A stretch of 64,000 bases of DNA from Nostoc linckia z4 (GTDB taxonomy: Bacteria > Cyanobacteriota > Cyanobacteriia > Cyanobacteriales > Nostocaceae), in assembly GCF_002608075.1 (NCBI RefSeq), contig NZ_LAHA01000004.1:164444-228443 (forward strand), given 5' to 3'. Each line of letters opens with the position of its first letter. Position 1 is the stretch's first letter. A program made the translations under genes and the position numbers. Below are positions 44,836 to 54,984 of this stretch, in pieces. Under the pieces are notes generated by a model. That model ran no database searches, was not told the DNA's origin, and was given only the letters and a program-made list of their open reading frames with translations.

Positions 44836-45645
44836 ATGAGAAAAAATACGAATTTTAACCGTGCTGGAAAACTGACTGCTCTTTTGTTCTTGATAACTCT
44901 CTTGCTCACACCTTGTGTAATTGTCAATGCAGGAGAACGCGGCGTCTTAATGAAATTTGGCGAAGTCCAAAACCAAATATTAGCAGAGGGAATTCACTTC
45001 ATTATCCCTGTATACAATACTGTAAAAAAATTGAGTGTTAGAGTCCAAAAACAGGAAATCTCTGCGGAAGCTTCTTCTAAAGATTTACAAAACGTTTTCA
45101 CAGATGTAGCTTTAAATTGGCATATTATTCCTCAGGAAGTAAATGCCATTTTTCAGGAAATTGGAGACGAACAAAGTGTTATTGACAGAATCATTAATCC
45201 AGCAGTAGAAGAAGTATTAAAAGCCGTTATGGCAAAGTATACTGCTGAAGAAATTATTACTAAAAGAGGAGAAGTCAAAGCTGAAGTAGATGCTGCATTA
45301 ACTACACGTCTGAATAGTTACCACGTTGCAGTTGATGATATTTCTCTAGTCCACGTCCATTTCTCCGAAAGATTTAGTGAGGCGGTGGAGGCCAAACAAA
45401 TTGCCGAGCAAGAAGCCAAACGAGCAGAATTTATTGCTTTAAAAGCAACAAAAGAAGCTGAGGCACAAGTTAATTTAGCAAAAGGAGAAGCTGAGGTACA
45501 TCGATTATTACATAATGGACTAACTCCACAAATATTACAAAGGCAAGCAATACAAAAATGGGATGGAAAGCTACCGTTAATTGTCAGTAAAGATACTCCC
45601 AAATTGATGAATATAGGTGAATTTTTAAAATTAAATCAAAATTGA
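44836..45645 (+). CDS. SPFH/prohibitin-family membrane protein
   Basis: 269 aa from the ATG opening MRKNTNFNRAG; a GTG and an ATG further upstream (44791, 44815) remain possible. TM anchor at about 13-32 (LLFLITLLLTPCVIVNA), then the prohibitin domain: GERGVLMKFGEVQNQILAEG, LSVRVQKQEISAEASSKDLQ, and a long coiled coil ending QAEFI-type Ala/Glu repeats (AKRAEFIALKATKEAEAQVN). Forms large membrane-bound rings that organise membranes or chaperone proteases. Single gene. Confidence 0.85.
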   Translation: MRKNTNFNRAGKLTALLFLITLLLTPCVIVNAGERGVLMKFGEVQNQILAEGIHFIIPVYNTVKKLSVRVQKQEISAEASSKDLQNVFTDVALNWHIIPQEVNAIFQEIGDEQSVIDRIINPAVEEVLKAVMAKYTAEEIITKRGEVKAEVDAALTTRLNSYHVAVDDISLVHVHFSERFSEAVEAKQIAEQEAKRAEFIALKATKEAEAQVNLAKGEAEVHRLLHNGLTPQILQRQAIQKWDGKLPLIVSKDTPKLMNIGEFLKLNQN

Positions 45646-46318
45646 AATTAATTTTGACGAAAAAGTTTACTGATGATTGTTGACTGTTGACTGTTGACTG
45701 AGAACTGGGAAAATATTTTTCAGTCATGATTGTGCGATTTATCACATCAGCATCTAGTTTAAAAGTAGAAAGTGGGGACTGGGGACTGGAAAAGTAAGAT
45801 TTAAGCTATTGTTGTGTTTTTTATGACATTAATGCTTAAATTGAAATGATACATTAATCACTGTGGGTAAGACTGAAAGATGTTCCTGTGATTATCGTGA
45901 TTTTGTTAAGAATTGTTAATTTTTTGATATTCAAAATAGGGAGTTATTATAGACACGATTAATTGTATATGTAGGGGAATGATAATCATGTCCGCCAAAT
46001 TACTTATGATATGTCACTCAAAGGTGGCTTTTTTAGGGGAACGGCTTTACTGAACCGCCAACGCAATGATAACTATTTAACCAGAGTGATATCAGCTATT
46101 ACGCTTTTAAATTGCATAGTTACTCATACTTTTGACAGTTGACATTTAACGGAATTTTAGGCGAAAAAATATTCCATTGCTAATATTGACAGTCAACATT
46201 AACATTGATTTTGTTTATTTTCTCTGTAGTATATTTTTCTCTAATCATTAATTTCTGATTTTTTATTCAGTTTGATTCACAAAATTATTTTGAATTTTAA
46301 ATTAATTTAATTCCTGAT
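45646..46318. other. Intergenic region with a short STRR
   Basis: Three TGACTGT heptads (about 45680-45702) and a GGGGACT pair near 45774-45787; otherwise AT-rich with no coding frame. It contains the promoter of the giant kinase gene. Confidence 0.45.
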
Positions 46319-49300
46319 ATGGATGCTCAAAAAATCAGAATTTTATTAGTTGATAAAAATTTAGAAAATTTAAATTTTTTATCAGATATCCTGCAAAATA
46401 AAGGCTATCAAGTTCAGAGTCTATTTTCTGGAAAATTAACAATTGATCGGGCATTTTCTTATCCTCCAGATTTGATTTTATGCAATGTTATTTTGCCAGA
46501 TATAGATGTTTGTCAAGTTTACCATCAATTGAAAAATCACCAAAAAACTCAAGACATAGCGCTCATTTTTTTTGGTAGTGGCGATGAATTATTTACCAAA
46601 GCCAAGATTTTTGATTTTCACGATATTGATTGTATTACTCAACCATTTAAAATTCAAGAAGTTTTGTTTCGCGTACAAAATCAACTGACTATCAAAAAGT
46701 TAAAAACACAGTTAAAACAAGAAATTCAAGAACGTCAACGCCTGACAATTGAATTAAATATTCGCAACAGGCAAACACAGGATATTCTCCCAGAAATTAG
46801 CGTTAACAAAGATTTAACAACAAATTTTAAAATTCTGGAAGATAGTGCGATTAAGCTCCGCACTCACAACTTAGTATTAACACGATTAGCGCAAAATCCA
46901 ACCCTTTATCAAGGTGATTTAAAAGCAGCTTTGAGTGCAATTACAGAAACAGCTACCCAAAATATCGGAGTAGAACGAGCCAGTGTTTGGCTATATGACG
47001 ACAAAAGGACGAAAATCCAATGTATTGACTTATTCCAAGCGAGTCTGAATCAACACAGCCAAGGAGTTTCATTATTCGCAGCCGACTATCCAGCTTATTT
47101 TGCAGCTTTGCAACAAGACCAAATAATCGCCACTGATAATGCTCACATCGATTCTAGAACCAAAGAATTTTCAGCCTCTTACTCAAGATTAAACATTACT
47201 TCTGTACTCGATACACCAATTAGGCTGGAGGGAAAAACAGTAGGAGTTTTATGTCTGGAAGCGGTGGGTGGTGTTCATTCTTGGACATTAGAAGACCAAA
47301 ATTTTGCTCGTTCTTTGGGTAATTTAGTTTCTTTAGTACTGGAAGTACGCTGTCGCCAACGTGCAGAAGCGGCGCGACGCGCTTCTGAAAAAAAACTAGC
47401 ATCGGCTTTTCGAGCATCTCCCGATCCTATTGCTTTAATTACCGTTCCTGACAAACGCTATATCGAAGTTAACGATAGCTTTTGTCGGTTTTTTGGTTAT
47501 TCTCGTTCTCAAGTGATCGATCGCACTGATGAAGAATTGAATATTTGGGTGAATCCAAAAGAATATAATCTGGTTACCTACACCCTGCAACACACTAAAG
47601 CCATTCGCAACCACGAAGTTGATTTTCGCACTTGTTCGGGAGAAATTAAAACGACTTTATTTAGTGCGGAAATGATGGACATCGACGGACAATGGTATGT
47701 ACTAGGTACTGCCAAAGATATCACTGAACGCAAACAAGCAGAAAATGAAAGTCGTTTGTTGCTGTTGACAACCCAAGCCATCGCCCGCGCCAGTGATGTC
47801 AATAACGCCTTAAGAGTGGTTTTGCGTTTAATTTGTCAAACCATCGGCTGGGATTTTGGCGAGGCGTGGATACCCAATGAAGATAACACTGTTTTAGAAC
47901 ACAGTTTGGGCTGGTATGGAGAGGAAGACAGCTTAGAAGAATTCTGTTATCAAAGTAAAACTATTACATTTGTTTTCGGAGTAGGATTACCAGGGCGAGT
48001 TTGGCAGAACCAGGAGCCAGAATGGATAGAAGATGTTTCCCAAGTAACAGAGCCGATTTTTTTGCGATCGCTACAAGCTGCAAAAGTAGGATTAAAAGCT
48101 GGTTTTGGCGTTCCCATACTGGCTGGAAACCAAGTATTAGCTGTTTTAGTGTTTTTTAAACGCAGTTCAGTATTAGTAGATCGGCGTTTGCTGTTATTAG
48201 TGAGTGCTGTTGCTGCTCAATTGGGTGGATTAATTAAACGCAAACGCGTTGAACAAGAATTGGGTTTAGCAAACGAACGCCTCCAATATTTGCTCACTTC
48301 TAGTCCTGTGGTGATTTATAGCAGCAAAACATCGGGGGACTTTAGCACTACTTTTATTAGTAAGAATGTGAGAGCAATGGTTGGCTACGAAGCAGCCGAA
48401 TTTCTTGAAAATCCCTATTTTTGGCTCGATCGCATCCACCCAGAAGATGTAGAACTGGTGTCTAGAAAATTTAGCCAACTGGTTGAGCAAGAATACAAAT
48501 CTTATGAGTATCGCTGGTTACACGCTGATGGAACTTATCACTGGTTCTACGAAAAGATGAGGTTAATTCGTGACGAAGCTGGGGAGCCGATAGAATGCGT
48601 TGGTTACTGGGCAGATATTAGCGATCGCAAACTAGCAGAGTTCGCTGTCCAAGAAGGTAGACAACGATATCAACTTTTAGCCGAAGCTTCCCCGGCTTGT
48701 ATATTTTATACCGATCTTGATAGCAACATCTTATATTTTAATCAGCGTTGGAGTGAAATTACTGGTTGCACCGTTGAAGAATCTTTGGGCAAAGGTTGGA
48801 TAAATGCTGTACATCCAGATGATTTAGAGCAACTGTTAACCGCATGGCATCAAGCAACAACATCCGGTAAAAAGTATAAACACGAACATCGCTTTTGTCA
48901 TCAGAACAATTCAATTGTCTGGGTAATTTGTCAGGCTTTACCTGAATTTACAGAGGATGGAGAAATTAAAGGTTATATCGGGATGATTACTGATATTACC
49001 GAAAGAAAATTAGCAGAAGAAGCCTTGCGTGAGAGTGCAGAACGGGAAAGAGCCATCGCCCAAGTGATTCAAAGGATGCGTCAAACACTGGATTTAGAGA
49101 GTATATTTGCAGCCACAACCCAAGAATTACGGCAAGTACTAAACTGCGATCGAGTTGCTGTGTATCGTTTCAATGCCAACTGGAGCGGCAAATTTATTTC
49201 TGAGTCAGTAGCAGACGGTTGGATTTCTTTAATGGAAGAACTGAAAAATGACCCCGATCTGACACAAGGGATGATAGAAAATGGCCGTTGCCTGATGAAA

Positions 49301-51268
49301 ATTTTACATCGGTCAGATGAGCAAGCAAAAAATACTTTCCTCCAAGATTTGTACGCCCAAGGTGCGAGTTTTAGCTGCATCCCAGATATTTACAACGCTG
49401 AGCTTCATCCTATGTACATCAAACTCTTGGAACGCTTTCAAGCAAAGGCTTATATTATTGTTCCCATTTTATCTGGCAATCAACTTTGGGGCTTGCTAGC
49501 AAGTTATCAAAATTCCGAACCCCGCCAATGGAAACCAGAAGAAGTCAACATGGTGGTTCAAATTAGTAATCAGTTGGCGGTTGCTTTGCAGCAAGCGCAA
49601 TTATTGGCACAAATGCAAAGGCAATCACAAGCGCTGCAAGAAGCTGCCATCGTTGCTGATGCTGCTAACCGCGCCAAAAGTGAATTCCTCGCCAACATGA
49701 GCCACGAACTACGTACCCCACTCAATGCCATCCTTGGTTTTACTCAACTCATGAGCCATGATGATGCTTTGTCTAGCGAACATCAACAAAATCTAACAAT
49801 CATCAACCGTGCAGGCGAACATCTTCTCAACTTAATCAACGACATTTTGGAAATGTCAAAAATCGAAGCTGGGAGAATGACATTGAATCTCAGCAGTTTT
49901 GATCTAATTCACCTTTTGCAAAATCTTGAAGAAATGTTGCGTTTCCGCGCCACTTCCAAAGGATTAGAGTTGGTATTTGAATATACATCTGACTTGCCCC
50001 ACATTGTCCAAGCCGACGAAAGTAAACTGCGTCAAGTCTTGCTCAACCTCCTGGGAAATGCAATTAAATTTACCGATACTGGGAGGGTGATGTTGAAGGT
50101 GGGCATGGGGCATGGGGCATGGGGCACGGGGCATGGGGCATGGGGCATTGGAGATGAGGGAGACAAACAATTCAAAATTCAAAATGATGCTTACGGACAC
50201 GGCTTAGCTGCCCTAACACAATTCAAAATCAAGAACCATCCTTCTGCCTCTCCCAATGCCCCATGCCCAATGCCCAATGCCCAATACCCAATGCCCAATG
50301 CCCATCTTTACTTCGAGATTGAAGATACTGGTTGCGGTATTGCTCCAGAGGAAATTAACTTGTTATTTCAAGTTTTTGGGCAAACTGAAACCGGCAGGAA
50401 ATCCCAACAGGGCACAGGATTGGGTTTAGCAATTAGCCGTAAATATGTGCAACTTATGGGGGGAGATATTAGTGTCACTAGCACTGTTGGGAAGGGAAGT
50501 AAATTTAACTTTGATATTCAAATTAGTTTAGCCGCAGCTAGTGAAGTACACGTCAAACAGACTAGACGGCGAGTTGTCAGTTTAGCACCTGGTCAAAATC
50601 AATACCGCATTTTAGTAGTTGATGACTCTACAGATAGCCGTTTAGTATTAATAAAAATTCTTAGAAGCATCGGTTTTGTTGTGGAAGAAGCTGCAAATGG
50701 TCAAGAAGCGATCGCACTTTGGGAGCAATGGCAACCACACCTGATTTTAATGGATATGCGGATGCCGATTATGGACGGCTACGAAGCGACAAAAATTATT
50801 AAAACTAGAGAAATTGAATCGAAACAACAAATTTTTCATTTCCCCACTGTCCATAGTCACACTATAATTATTGCCTTAACTGCTCATGCCTTTGAAGAAC
50901 AACGAGAGGCAATGATTAAAGCGGGTTGTGATGATTTTATTAACAAGCCCTTCCGTGAGGCAGAATTACTAGAAAAATTGCAAGAATATTTAGAAGTTCA
51001 ATATATTTATCAAGAACAAAGCTATCAAATTGTACCAGACCAAGAGAAAGCAGAATCAATGTTAACCCTGACAGATTTAGCTACCATGATATCTGCAATG
51101 TCACCTCAATGGGTGAAACAAATCTACAATGCTGCTGCTCAATGTAGTGATGACTTAATTTTACAGTTGATTGAGGAAATTCCACTAGAAAATGCTGCCC
51201 TGCGAGACTCCATCGGTAATTTAGCTCATAATTTCGAGTTTGAGAAAATTATGGAGTTGACCAAATAG
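46319..51268 (+). CDS. Giant hybrid histidine kinase (pseudo-REC, GAF, PAS, GAF, PAS, PAS, GAF, HisKA, HATPase, REC)
   Basis: 1649 aa, no TM segments. Receiver-like domain 1-125 with N56 where the phosphoacceptor Asp should be (LILCNVILP) and Gln in place of the conserved Lys (ITQPF). GAF about 185-343, PAS 355-475, GAF 480-640, PAS 645-775, PAS 780-900. GAF 905-1095 resembles phytochrome-type GAFs but has HPMYIKLLE where bilin-binding ones have Cys-His. HisKA with H1129 (FLANMSHELRTP). HATPase N box LLNLLGNAIKFT and G boxes DTGCGI and GTGLGLAISRKY, split by a repeat-derived insertion at about 1261-1329. Second receiver with D1479 (LILMDMRMPIMDG). C-terminal 95 residues helical, not a clear HPt. 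Cytosolic; signal unknown. Confidence 0.93.
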   Translation: MDAQKIRILLVDKNLENLNFLSDILQNKGYQVQSLFSGKLTIDRAFSYPPDLILCNVILPDIDVCQVYHQLKNHQKTQDIALIFFGSGDELFTKAKIFDFHDIDCITQPFKIQEVLFRVQNQLTIKKLKTQLKQEIQERQRLTIELNIRNRQTQDILPEISVNKDLTTNFKILEDSAIKLRTHNLVLTRLAQNPTLYQGDLKAALSAITETATQNIGVERASVWLYDDKRTKIQCIDLFQASLNQHSQGVSLFAADYPAYFAALQQDQIIATDNAHIDSRTKEFSASYSRLNITSVLDTPIRLEGKTVGVLCLEAVGGVHSWTLEDQNFARSLGNLVSLVLEVRCRQRAEAARRASEKKLASAFRASPDPIALITVPDKRYIEVNDSFCRFFGYSRSQVIDRTDEELNIWVNPKEYNLVTYTLQHTKAIRNHEVDFRTCSGEIKTTLFSAEMMDIDGQWYVLGTAKDITERKQAENESRLLLLTTQAIARASDVNNALRVVLRLICQTIGWDFGEAWIPNEDNTVLEHSLGWYGEEDSLEEFCYQSKTITFVFGVGLPGRVWQNQEPEWIEDVSQVTEPIFLRSLQAAKVGLKAGFGVPILAGNQVLAVLVFFKRSSVLVDRRLLLLVSAVAAQLGGLIKRKRVEQELGLANERLQYLLTSSPVVIYSSKTSGDFSTTFISKNVRAMVGYEAAEFLENPYFWLDRIHPEDVELVSRKFSQLVEQEYKSYEYRWLHADGTYHWFYEKMRLIRDEAGEPIECVGYWADISDRKLAEFAVQEGRQRYQLLAEASPACIFYTDLDSNILYFNQRWSEITGCTVEESLGKGWINAVHPDDLEQLLTAWHQATTSGKKYKHEHRFCHQNNSIVWVICQALPEFTEDGEIKGYIGMITDITERKLAEEALRESAERERAIAQVIQRMRQTLDLESIFAATTQELRQVLNCDRVAVYRFNANWSGKFISESVADGWISLMEELKNDPDLTQGMIENGRCLMKILHRSDEQAKNTFLQDLYAQGASFSCIPDIYNAELHPMYIKLLERFQAKAYIIVPILSGNQLWGLLASYQNSEPRQWKPEEVNMVVQISNQLAVALQQAQLLAQMQRQSQALQEAAIVADAANRAKSEFLANMSHELRTPLNAILGFTQLMSHDDALSSEHQQNLTIINRAGEHLLNLINDILEMSKIEAGRMTLNLSSFDLIHLLQNLEEMLRFRATSKGLELVFEYTSDLPHIVQADESKLRQVLLNLLGNAIKFTDTGRVMLKVGMGHGAWGTGHGAWGIGDEGDKQFKIQNDAYGHGLAALTQFKIKNHPSASPNAPCPMPNAQYPMPNAHLYFEIEDTGCGIAPEEINLLFQVFGQTETGRKSQQGTGLGLAISRKYVQLMGGDISVTSTVGKGSKFNFDIQISLAAASEVHVKQTRRRVVSLAPGQNQYRILVVDDSTDSRLVLIKILRSIGFVVEEAANGQEAIALWEQWQPHLILMDMRMPIMDGYEATKIIKTREIESKQQIFHFPTVHSHTIIIALTAHAFEEQREAMIKAGCDDFINKPFREAELLEKLQEYLEVQYIYQEQSYQIVPDQEKAESMLTLTDLATMISAMSPQWVKQIYNAAAQCSDDLILQLIEEIPLENAALRDSIGNLAHNFEFEKIMELTK
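50101..50304. repeat. STRR insertion inside the kinase ATPase domain
   Basis: Seven GGGGCAT/GGGGCAC heptads, GGAGATGAGGGAGACAA, two CAATTCAAAAT-type units, then about eight TGCCCAA/TGCCCCA heptads, the complement family. In frame, read as GMGHGAWGTGHGAWG...PNAPCPMPNAQYPMPNAH. It lies between the N box strand (GRVMLKV) and LYFEIEDTGCG. Confidence 0.9.
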
Positions 51269-51292
51269 TTACAGGATTGAAGTCATTAATAT

Positions 51293-51586
51293 TTAAATTT
51301 CAATGTTTTGAAAATGTTCAACTGTGGGAAATGGCTCGTAAAAATGATGTAGAAGTTTCTTCCATTGTTGATATTCAATAGAACCTCGAAATCCTACAGT
51401 ATGAGATTCTAAGGTTTCCCATTTTACAAGTAATAAATATTTTCGTTCTACTTCTATGCATCTATGCAATTCATGGGATAAATATCCATTCATTGATGCA
51501 ATAATTTGAGAAGCTTGTTTGAAATTCATTTCAAAATCGGATTCCAAACCTGGTTTGACATTCAGGATCGCAGCTTCAAGAATCAT
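51293..51586 (-). CDS. Antibiotic biosynthesis monooxygenase (ABM)-like protein
   Basis: 97 aa, single dimeric alpha-beta barrel domain: MILEAAILNVKPGLESDFEM, then ISHELHRCIEVERKYLLLVKWE-like strands and the ending WKKLLHHFYEPFPTVEHF. Matches the ABM fold used by small monooxygenases, haem-degrading IsdG-like enzymes and quinol monooxygenases; the specific reaction cannot be read. Convergent with the giant kinase, 24 bp apart. Confidence 0.8.
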   Translation of the reverse strand: MILEAAILNVKPGLESDFEMNFKQASQIIASMNGYLSHELHRCIEVERKYLLLVKWETLESHTVGFRGSIEYQQWKKLLHHFYEPFPTVEHFQNIEI

Positions 51587-51708
51587 GTAGTTTTGGGCGA
51601 AAATTAAGTTTCAAAGTAGACGCGGTTTAAAATAGCAGATGAAGTAAAATTGGAAGCCCACACTTTACCATCAGGTCAACGTGGGCAGTTCACAATCATA
51701 AATCATCT

Positions 51709-52395
51709 TTACAATCGTTGTAGCAAATTCAAACCGTGGGTATCAGTACCACAGGTATTGAAAAGAACGTATTCATCAGCCAACTTTTGCACTTGTTCTG
51801 ATTCCAAACCGCTGGGTTTCCAGGGGTTGGGGTTATTGTAGGCATAGAAAGCTTCTACACCATCGATACCTTTTTCGGCCGCAGCTGGAATCAAGTCAAA
51901 ATGCGATCGCCTGTAACGTGCAGGATGAGCTAAAACTGCCAATCCGCCGGCTTCATGAATGGCCGCAATCACATTATTTGCTTGATATTCTTTGCCTGTA
52001 GTCGGTCTTCTTTGTAGATAGGGTTTGATACTGGGATGGTCTAGCTCAAAAGCATAAGCCAAAATGTGAACTTCTGTTTCTAAAAGGTTGGCATTGATTT
52101 CAACACCACTCCACAATAGAGGAGTGCTTGCACCAGGATTATTCCACTTCCAATCCTCTAACCAAGCTTGTGCAGCTTGATAGCCACCAACAGTGTGATG
52201 ATCGGTAATCGCAAACCCCCTTAAGCCAATAGCGATCGCCTGTTCCATCAATTTACTTGGCTGCAACCTGCCATCTGAATGGACAGTGTGCATGTGAAAG
52301 TTGAATAACGTAGGACAACTATGTGCATCAATGTTCTGAAATACTTGCCTCAACATTTCTGTAGAAGCAGTAGTGCGGGCCAAATTTACAACCAT
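51709..52395 (-). CDS. PHP-domain phosphoesterase
   Basis: 228 aa. PHP metal motifs: H34-x-H36-x2-H39-x-D41 (FHMHTVHSDG), D65-H66-H67 (AITDHHTVGGY), E in WSGVEINA, H in LAHPARYRRSHFD, and the C-terminal GTDTHG. Phosphoesterase or nucleotidase fold (TrpH/YciV-like). Slightly short, without the usual insertion domain. Single gene; its 3' end is 120 bp from the ABM gene. Confidence 0.88.
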   Translation of the reverse strand: MVVNLARTTASTEMLRQVFQNIDAHSCPTLFNFHMHTVHSDGRLQPSKLMEQAIAIGLRGFAITDHHTVGGYQAAQAWLEDWKWNNPGASTPLLWSGVEINANLLETEVHILAYAFELDHPSIKPYLQRRPTTGKEYQANNVIAAIHEAGGLAVLAHPARYRRSHFDLIPAAAEKGIDGVEAFYAYNNPNPWKPSGLESEQVQKLADEYVLFNTCGTDTHGLNLLQRL

Positions 52396-52876
52396 AACCC
52401 TCTCTAAACAAAAATATATATTCCTAACACACTAAAACGCCACACATACAGATGAGAAATACTCAGAACTATAAATTAGTCCTGACAGCTAATTTCTCAG
52501 CTTTATTAGCCAATTTTTCGATATGTTAAGACTACGTTAGCAAATCTCAACGTCAGTAGTCATGGTTTGTTTGAATTACCTCATAAATTCAGTGGTGACA
52601 AATATTGCATATAAAAATTGTGTGTCTCATTAACCTTAGACACTAATTTATTAGCAGAGAAAATATAGCAGTCGAAGCATAGTTGAGGACATCAATTTAC
52701 AGTAAAACCCAGACACCAAGAGACTTTCTTTCCCTCTTGTCTCTTGCATGTTGCCTTCCCCTTTCCCCTTTCCCCTTCCCCTAACCATATTAGGGTATCT
52801 GTAGCAAACATTTTTTGAATCGGTATAACTCCACTAAGCTAAAAATAAATTTAATTTTTCGTATAAAAAATATCTA
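52396..52876. other. Intergenic region with a CCCCTTT STRR
   Basis: Three to four CCCCTTT/CCCCTTC heptads at about 52755-52783, followed by TAACCATATTAGGGTATCTG, which resembles the sequence flanking the similar array at 44720-44745. Otherwise AT-rich; no gene. Confidence 0.5.
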
Positions 52877-53905
52877 TCACACTGGCAATCCTACTAATTC
52901 TCCTGCACCAGTAATGACTTCACCGATGGCAAAAGCGGGAATTTCATGGGATTGAAAATGGCTAATTGCCTGCTCGACTTCATCGGGTGACACCAGCAAT
53001 ACAAATGCAATTCCCATGTTGAATGTGTTGTACATAGCTTGGGGACTAACTTCTCCTGCTTCAGCTATCCACTGAAATACAGGAGGAATTTTCCAACTGC
53101 TGCTGTGAATTTTTATTGCTTGACCTTCTCCCAAACATCTAGGCAAATTTTCTGGCAAACCGCCACCTGTGATGTGAGCCATACCATGAATTGATAAACC
53201 TGCTTTTAGCGCTGCTAGAACCGGCTTGACATAAATGCGCGTGGGTTTGAGGAAAGTTTCGCCGATAGTTTCACCGCCTAACAATTCTGGAGTATCGCTC
53301 CAAGAAAAGTTACCATCGCTGACAATCTTTCGTACTAAACTAAAACCATTACTGTGTACGCCCGTACTAGCGAGGGCGATCGCTACATCTCCTACTTTTA
53401 CCTGAGAACCATCCAACATCTGGCTTTTTTCCACAATTCCCACACAAAACCCAGCCAAATCGTACTCACCTACTTGGTAGAAACCAGGCATTTCTGCCGT
53501 TTCTCCCCCCAATAAAGCGCAACCAGCTTGCTTACATCCAGATGTTATACCCGCAACCACATCAGTTAATTGCTCTTTATCCAACTTCCCGGTTGCTACA
53601 TAATCCAGAAAAAACAACGGTTCAGCACCAGATGTCAGCACATCATTCACACACATCGCCACCAAATCAATGCCAACAGTATCATGGCGATTGAGAATGT
53701 GAGCAATTTTCAGCTTTGTTCCCACTCCATCCGTTCCCGAAACTAAAACTGGTTCCTGAAAACCTCCTGGTAGTTGAAAGCAGCCACCGAAGCCACCCAA
53801 TCCACCAATGACCTCCGGTCTGAAAGTACTGTGAACCAAATTACGAATTTGATTTACAAAACCCCGACCAGCCTCAACATCAACTCCAGCATCGCGATAA
53901 TCCAT
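52877..53905 (-). CDS. purM: Phosphoribosylformylglycinamidine cyclo-ligase (AIR synthetase)
   Basis: 342 aa from the ATG ([13 protein letters not shown]); a GTG four codons upstream is less likely. PurM motifs: [98 protein letters not shown]. Fifth step of purine synthesis (FGAM to AIR with ATP). Cytosolic; single gene. Confidence 0.96.
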   Translation of the reverse strand: MDYRDAGVDVEAGRGFVNQIRNLVHSTFRPEVIGGLGGFGGCFQLPGGFQEPVLVSGTDGVGTKLKIAHILNRHDTVGIDLVAMCVNDVLTSGAEPLFFLDYVATGKLDKEQLTDVVAGITSGCKQAGCALLGGETAEMPGFYQVGEYDLAGFCVGIVEKSQMLDGSQVKVGDVAIALASTGVHSNGFSLVRKIVSDGNFSWSDTPELLGGETIGETFLKPTRIYVKPVLAALKAGLSIHGMAHITGGGLPENLPRCLGEGQAIKIHSSSWKIPPVFQWIAEAGEVSPQAMYNTFNMGIAFVLLVSPDEVEQAISHFQSHEIPAFAIGEVITGAGELVGLPV

Positions 53906-54020
53906 TGCTGAGTACACCCCGATTTATTTCAGTTAGAAGTGAAAAATTATAGCAGTCAAAGCATAGCTTAGGACATAAACTGCTCCTAAAACTTCCTTCG
54001 TTGTGAATTGTGTTCGCGGA

Positions 54021-54126
54021 GTCTCTTGCATAAATAATTTTTTGTCTCACGCATACCGCCAAAGGCTGAACCCACAGAGTAGACGCAAAGAAGAGAGTGA
54101 AGAAAAGGACTTTTGCAAGAAGTCTA
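54021..54126. mobile_element. MITE-like repeat, copy 2 (CTTGCA ends)
   Basis: GAGTCTCTTGCA at the left and TTTGCAAGAAGTCTA at the right form the ends. The interior shares TTGCATAAATAATTTTTT, CTCACGCA and GACGCAAAGAAGAGA with the reversed copy at 26943-27036. Lies between purM and a small hypothetical gene. Confidence 0.6.
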
Positions 54127-54156
54127 ATGACAATATCAGCGTTGCGTAAATCCTAT

Positions 54157-54375
54157 TTAAAATACTTCATCTTCAATACCGCGCCACCATTCTCCTAAAT
54201 TCATTAAATCTTGGAAAATATCTTCTAATTCTTTGTTGTAAACATCGTCTGTTAACGTAGCTCGACGTTCTTGCAATTTTTTGAGACGCAGTTGAACCAA
54301 TAGCCAAGGTTTACTGATGCTATTTGTTGCTTCAATATATTGTGCTAAGTCTTTACTATCCATATACCTTAACAT
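54157..54375 (-). CDS. Small helical hypothetical protein
   Basis: 72 aa, starting MLRYMDSKDLAQYI; M5 is also possible. All-helical, charged, with LVQLRLKKLQERRATLTDDV and an aromatic end (LGEWWRGIEDEVF). Soluble, no family recognised. Stand-alone between repeat elements on both sides, which lowers certainty slightly. Confidence 0.5.
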   Translation of the reverse strand: MLRYMDSKDLAQYIEATNSISKPWLLVQLRLKKLQERRATLTDDVYNKELEDIFQDLMNLGEWWRGIEDEVF

Positions 54376-54417
54376 CTAACTATTTTTAAGATACAGGAGG
54401 CAGTACCCTTGTAGCTT

Positions 54418-54596
54418 AGACTTCTAAGAGAAGTCGGGAAAAGGGGAAAGGTTTCAAATACATCCAAATCCCCTTACCCCTTAACCCCTTCGGGGTTCGC
54501 CAGTCGCTCATGGGGGAAACCCCCAAGACCGCGCTGGCTCACCTTTTCCCAGACCACAAGAGAAGTTCATACTGCTTATGCGAACCGTATTGAGTC
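54418..54596. repeat. Dispersed 118-bp repeat, copy 2, interrupted
   Basis: Begins with AGACTTCTAAGAGAAGT plus GGGGAAA units, then the copy of 44609-44726 in opposite orientation. This copy is interrupted after CCCCTTAACC by about 55 bp (CTTCGGGGTTCGCCAGTCGC and CCCCCAAGACCGCGCTGGCT), a GC-rich block related to those at about 11195 and 37150. Confidence 0.7.
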
Positions 54597-54600
54597 TTGA

Positions 54601-54891
54601 TTATGAGTCTTGGTTGAGAGTTTGTAACTCTTCTTCCACTACGCGCAACACCCGTGCAATGTATTCTGCACGCAACTTTTCTCGCTGATTAATTACTTTG
54701 GCCTCCGGTTGATAACCTTCAATTTCACTAGTGGATAAAATACCTTTAGCTTCTAGCAATCGTTCAATGGTATCGAGGCGATCGCGTAGTACAGATACTT
54801 CACCAGTCAAAGCCATAACCATCGCCAATAATTTATCAATTTGCGGATTCTCTAAGTAAACTGGTCGTTTACCCTTGGCTGTTTTTGCCAT
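54601..54891 (-). CDS. Small coiled-coil hypothetical protein
   Basis: 96 aa. Basic start (MAKTAKGKRPVYLENPQIDK), a heptad-patterned helix at about 18-50 (LLAMVMALTGEVSVLRDRLD, TIERLLEAKG) and a second helix at about 68-93 (REKLRAEYIARVLRVVEEEL). Looks like a dimerising coiled-coil protein; not recognised. Same strand as the methyltransferase gene, 163 bp downstream of it and beyond that gene's hairpin, so separately transcribed. Confidence 0.65.
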   Translation of the reverse strand: MAKTAKGKRPVYLENPQIDKLLAMVMALTGEVSVLRDRLDTIERLLEAKGILSTSEIEGYQPEAKVINQREKLRAEYIARVLRVVEEELQTLNQDS

Positions 54892-54984
54892 CTGAACTCC
54901 AATTCTTTAAAAAATAAAATGCCTTTTGATTCTGAATTCTGAATTCTGAATTCTGTATTCTTCTTCAATAAAGAAATCAAAACA

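Noticed and set aside
44500..44927. Two overlapping minus-strand frames
   Set aside because: They read through the dispersed repeat and CCCCTTT heptads and have no family-like sequence.
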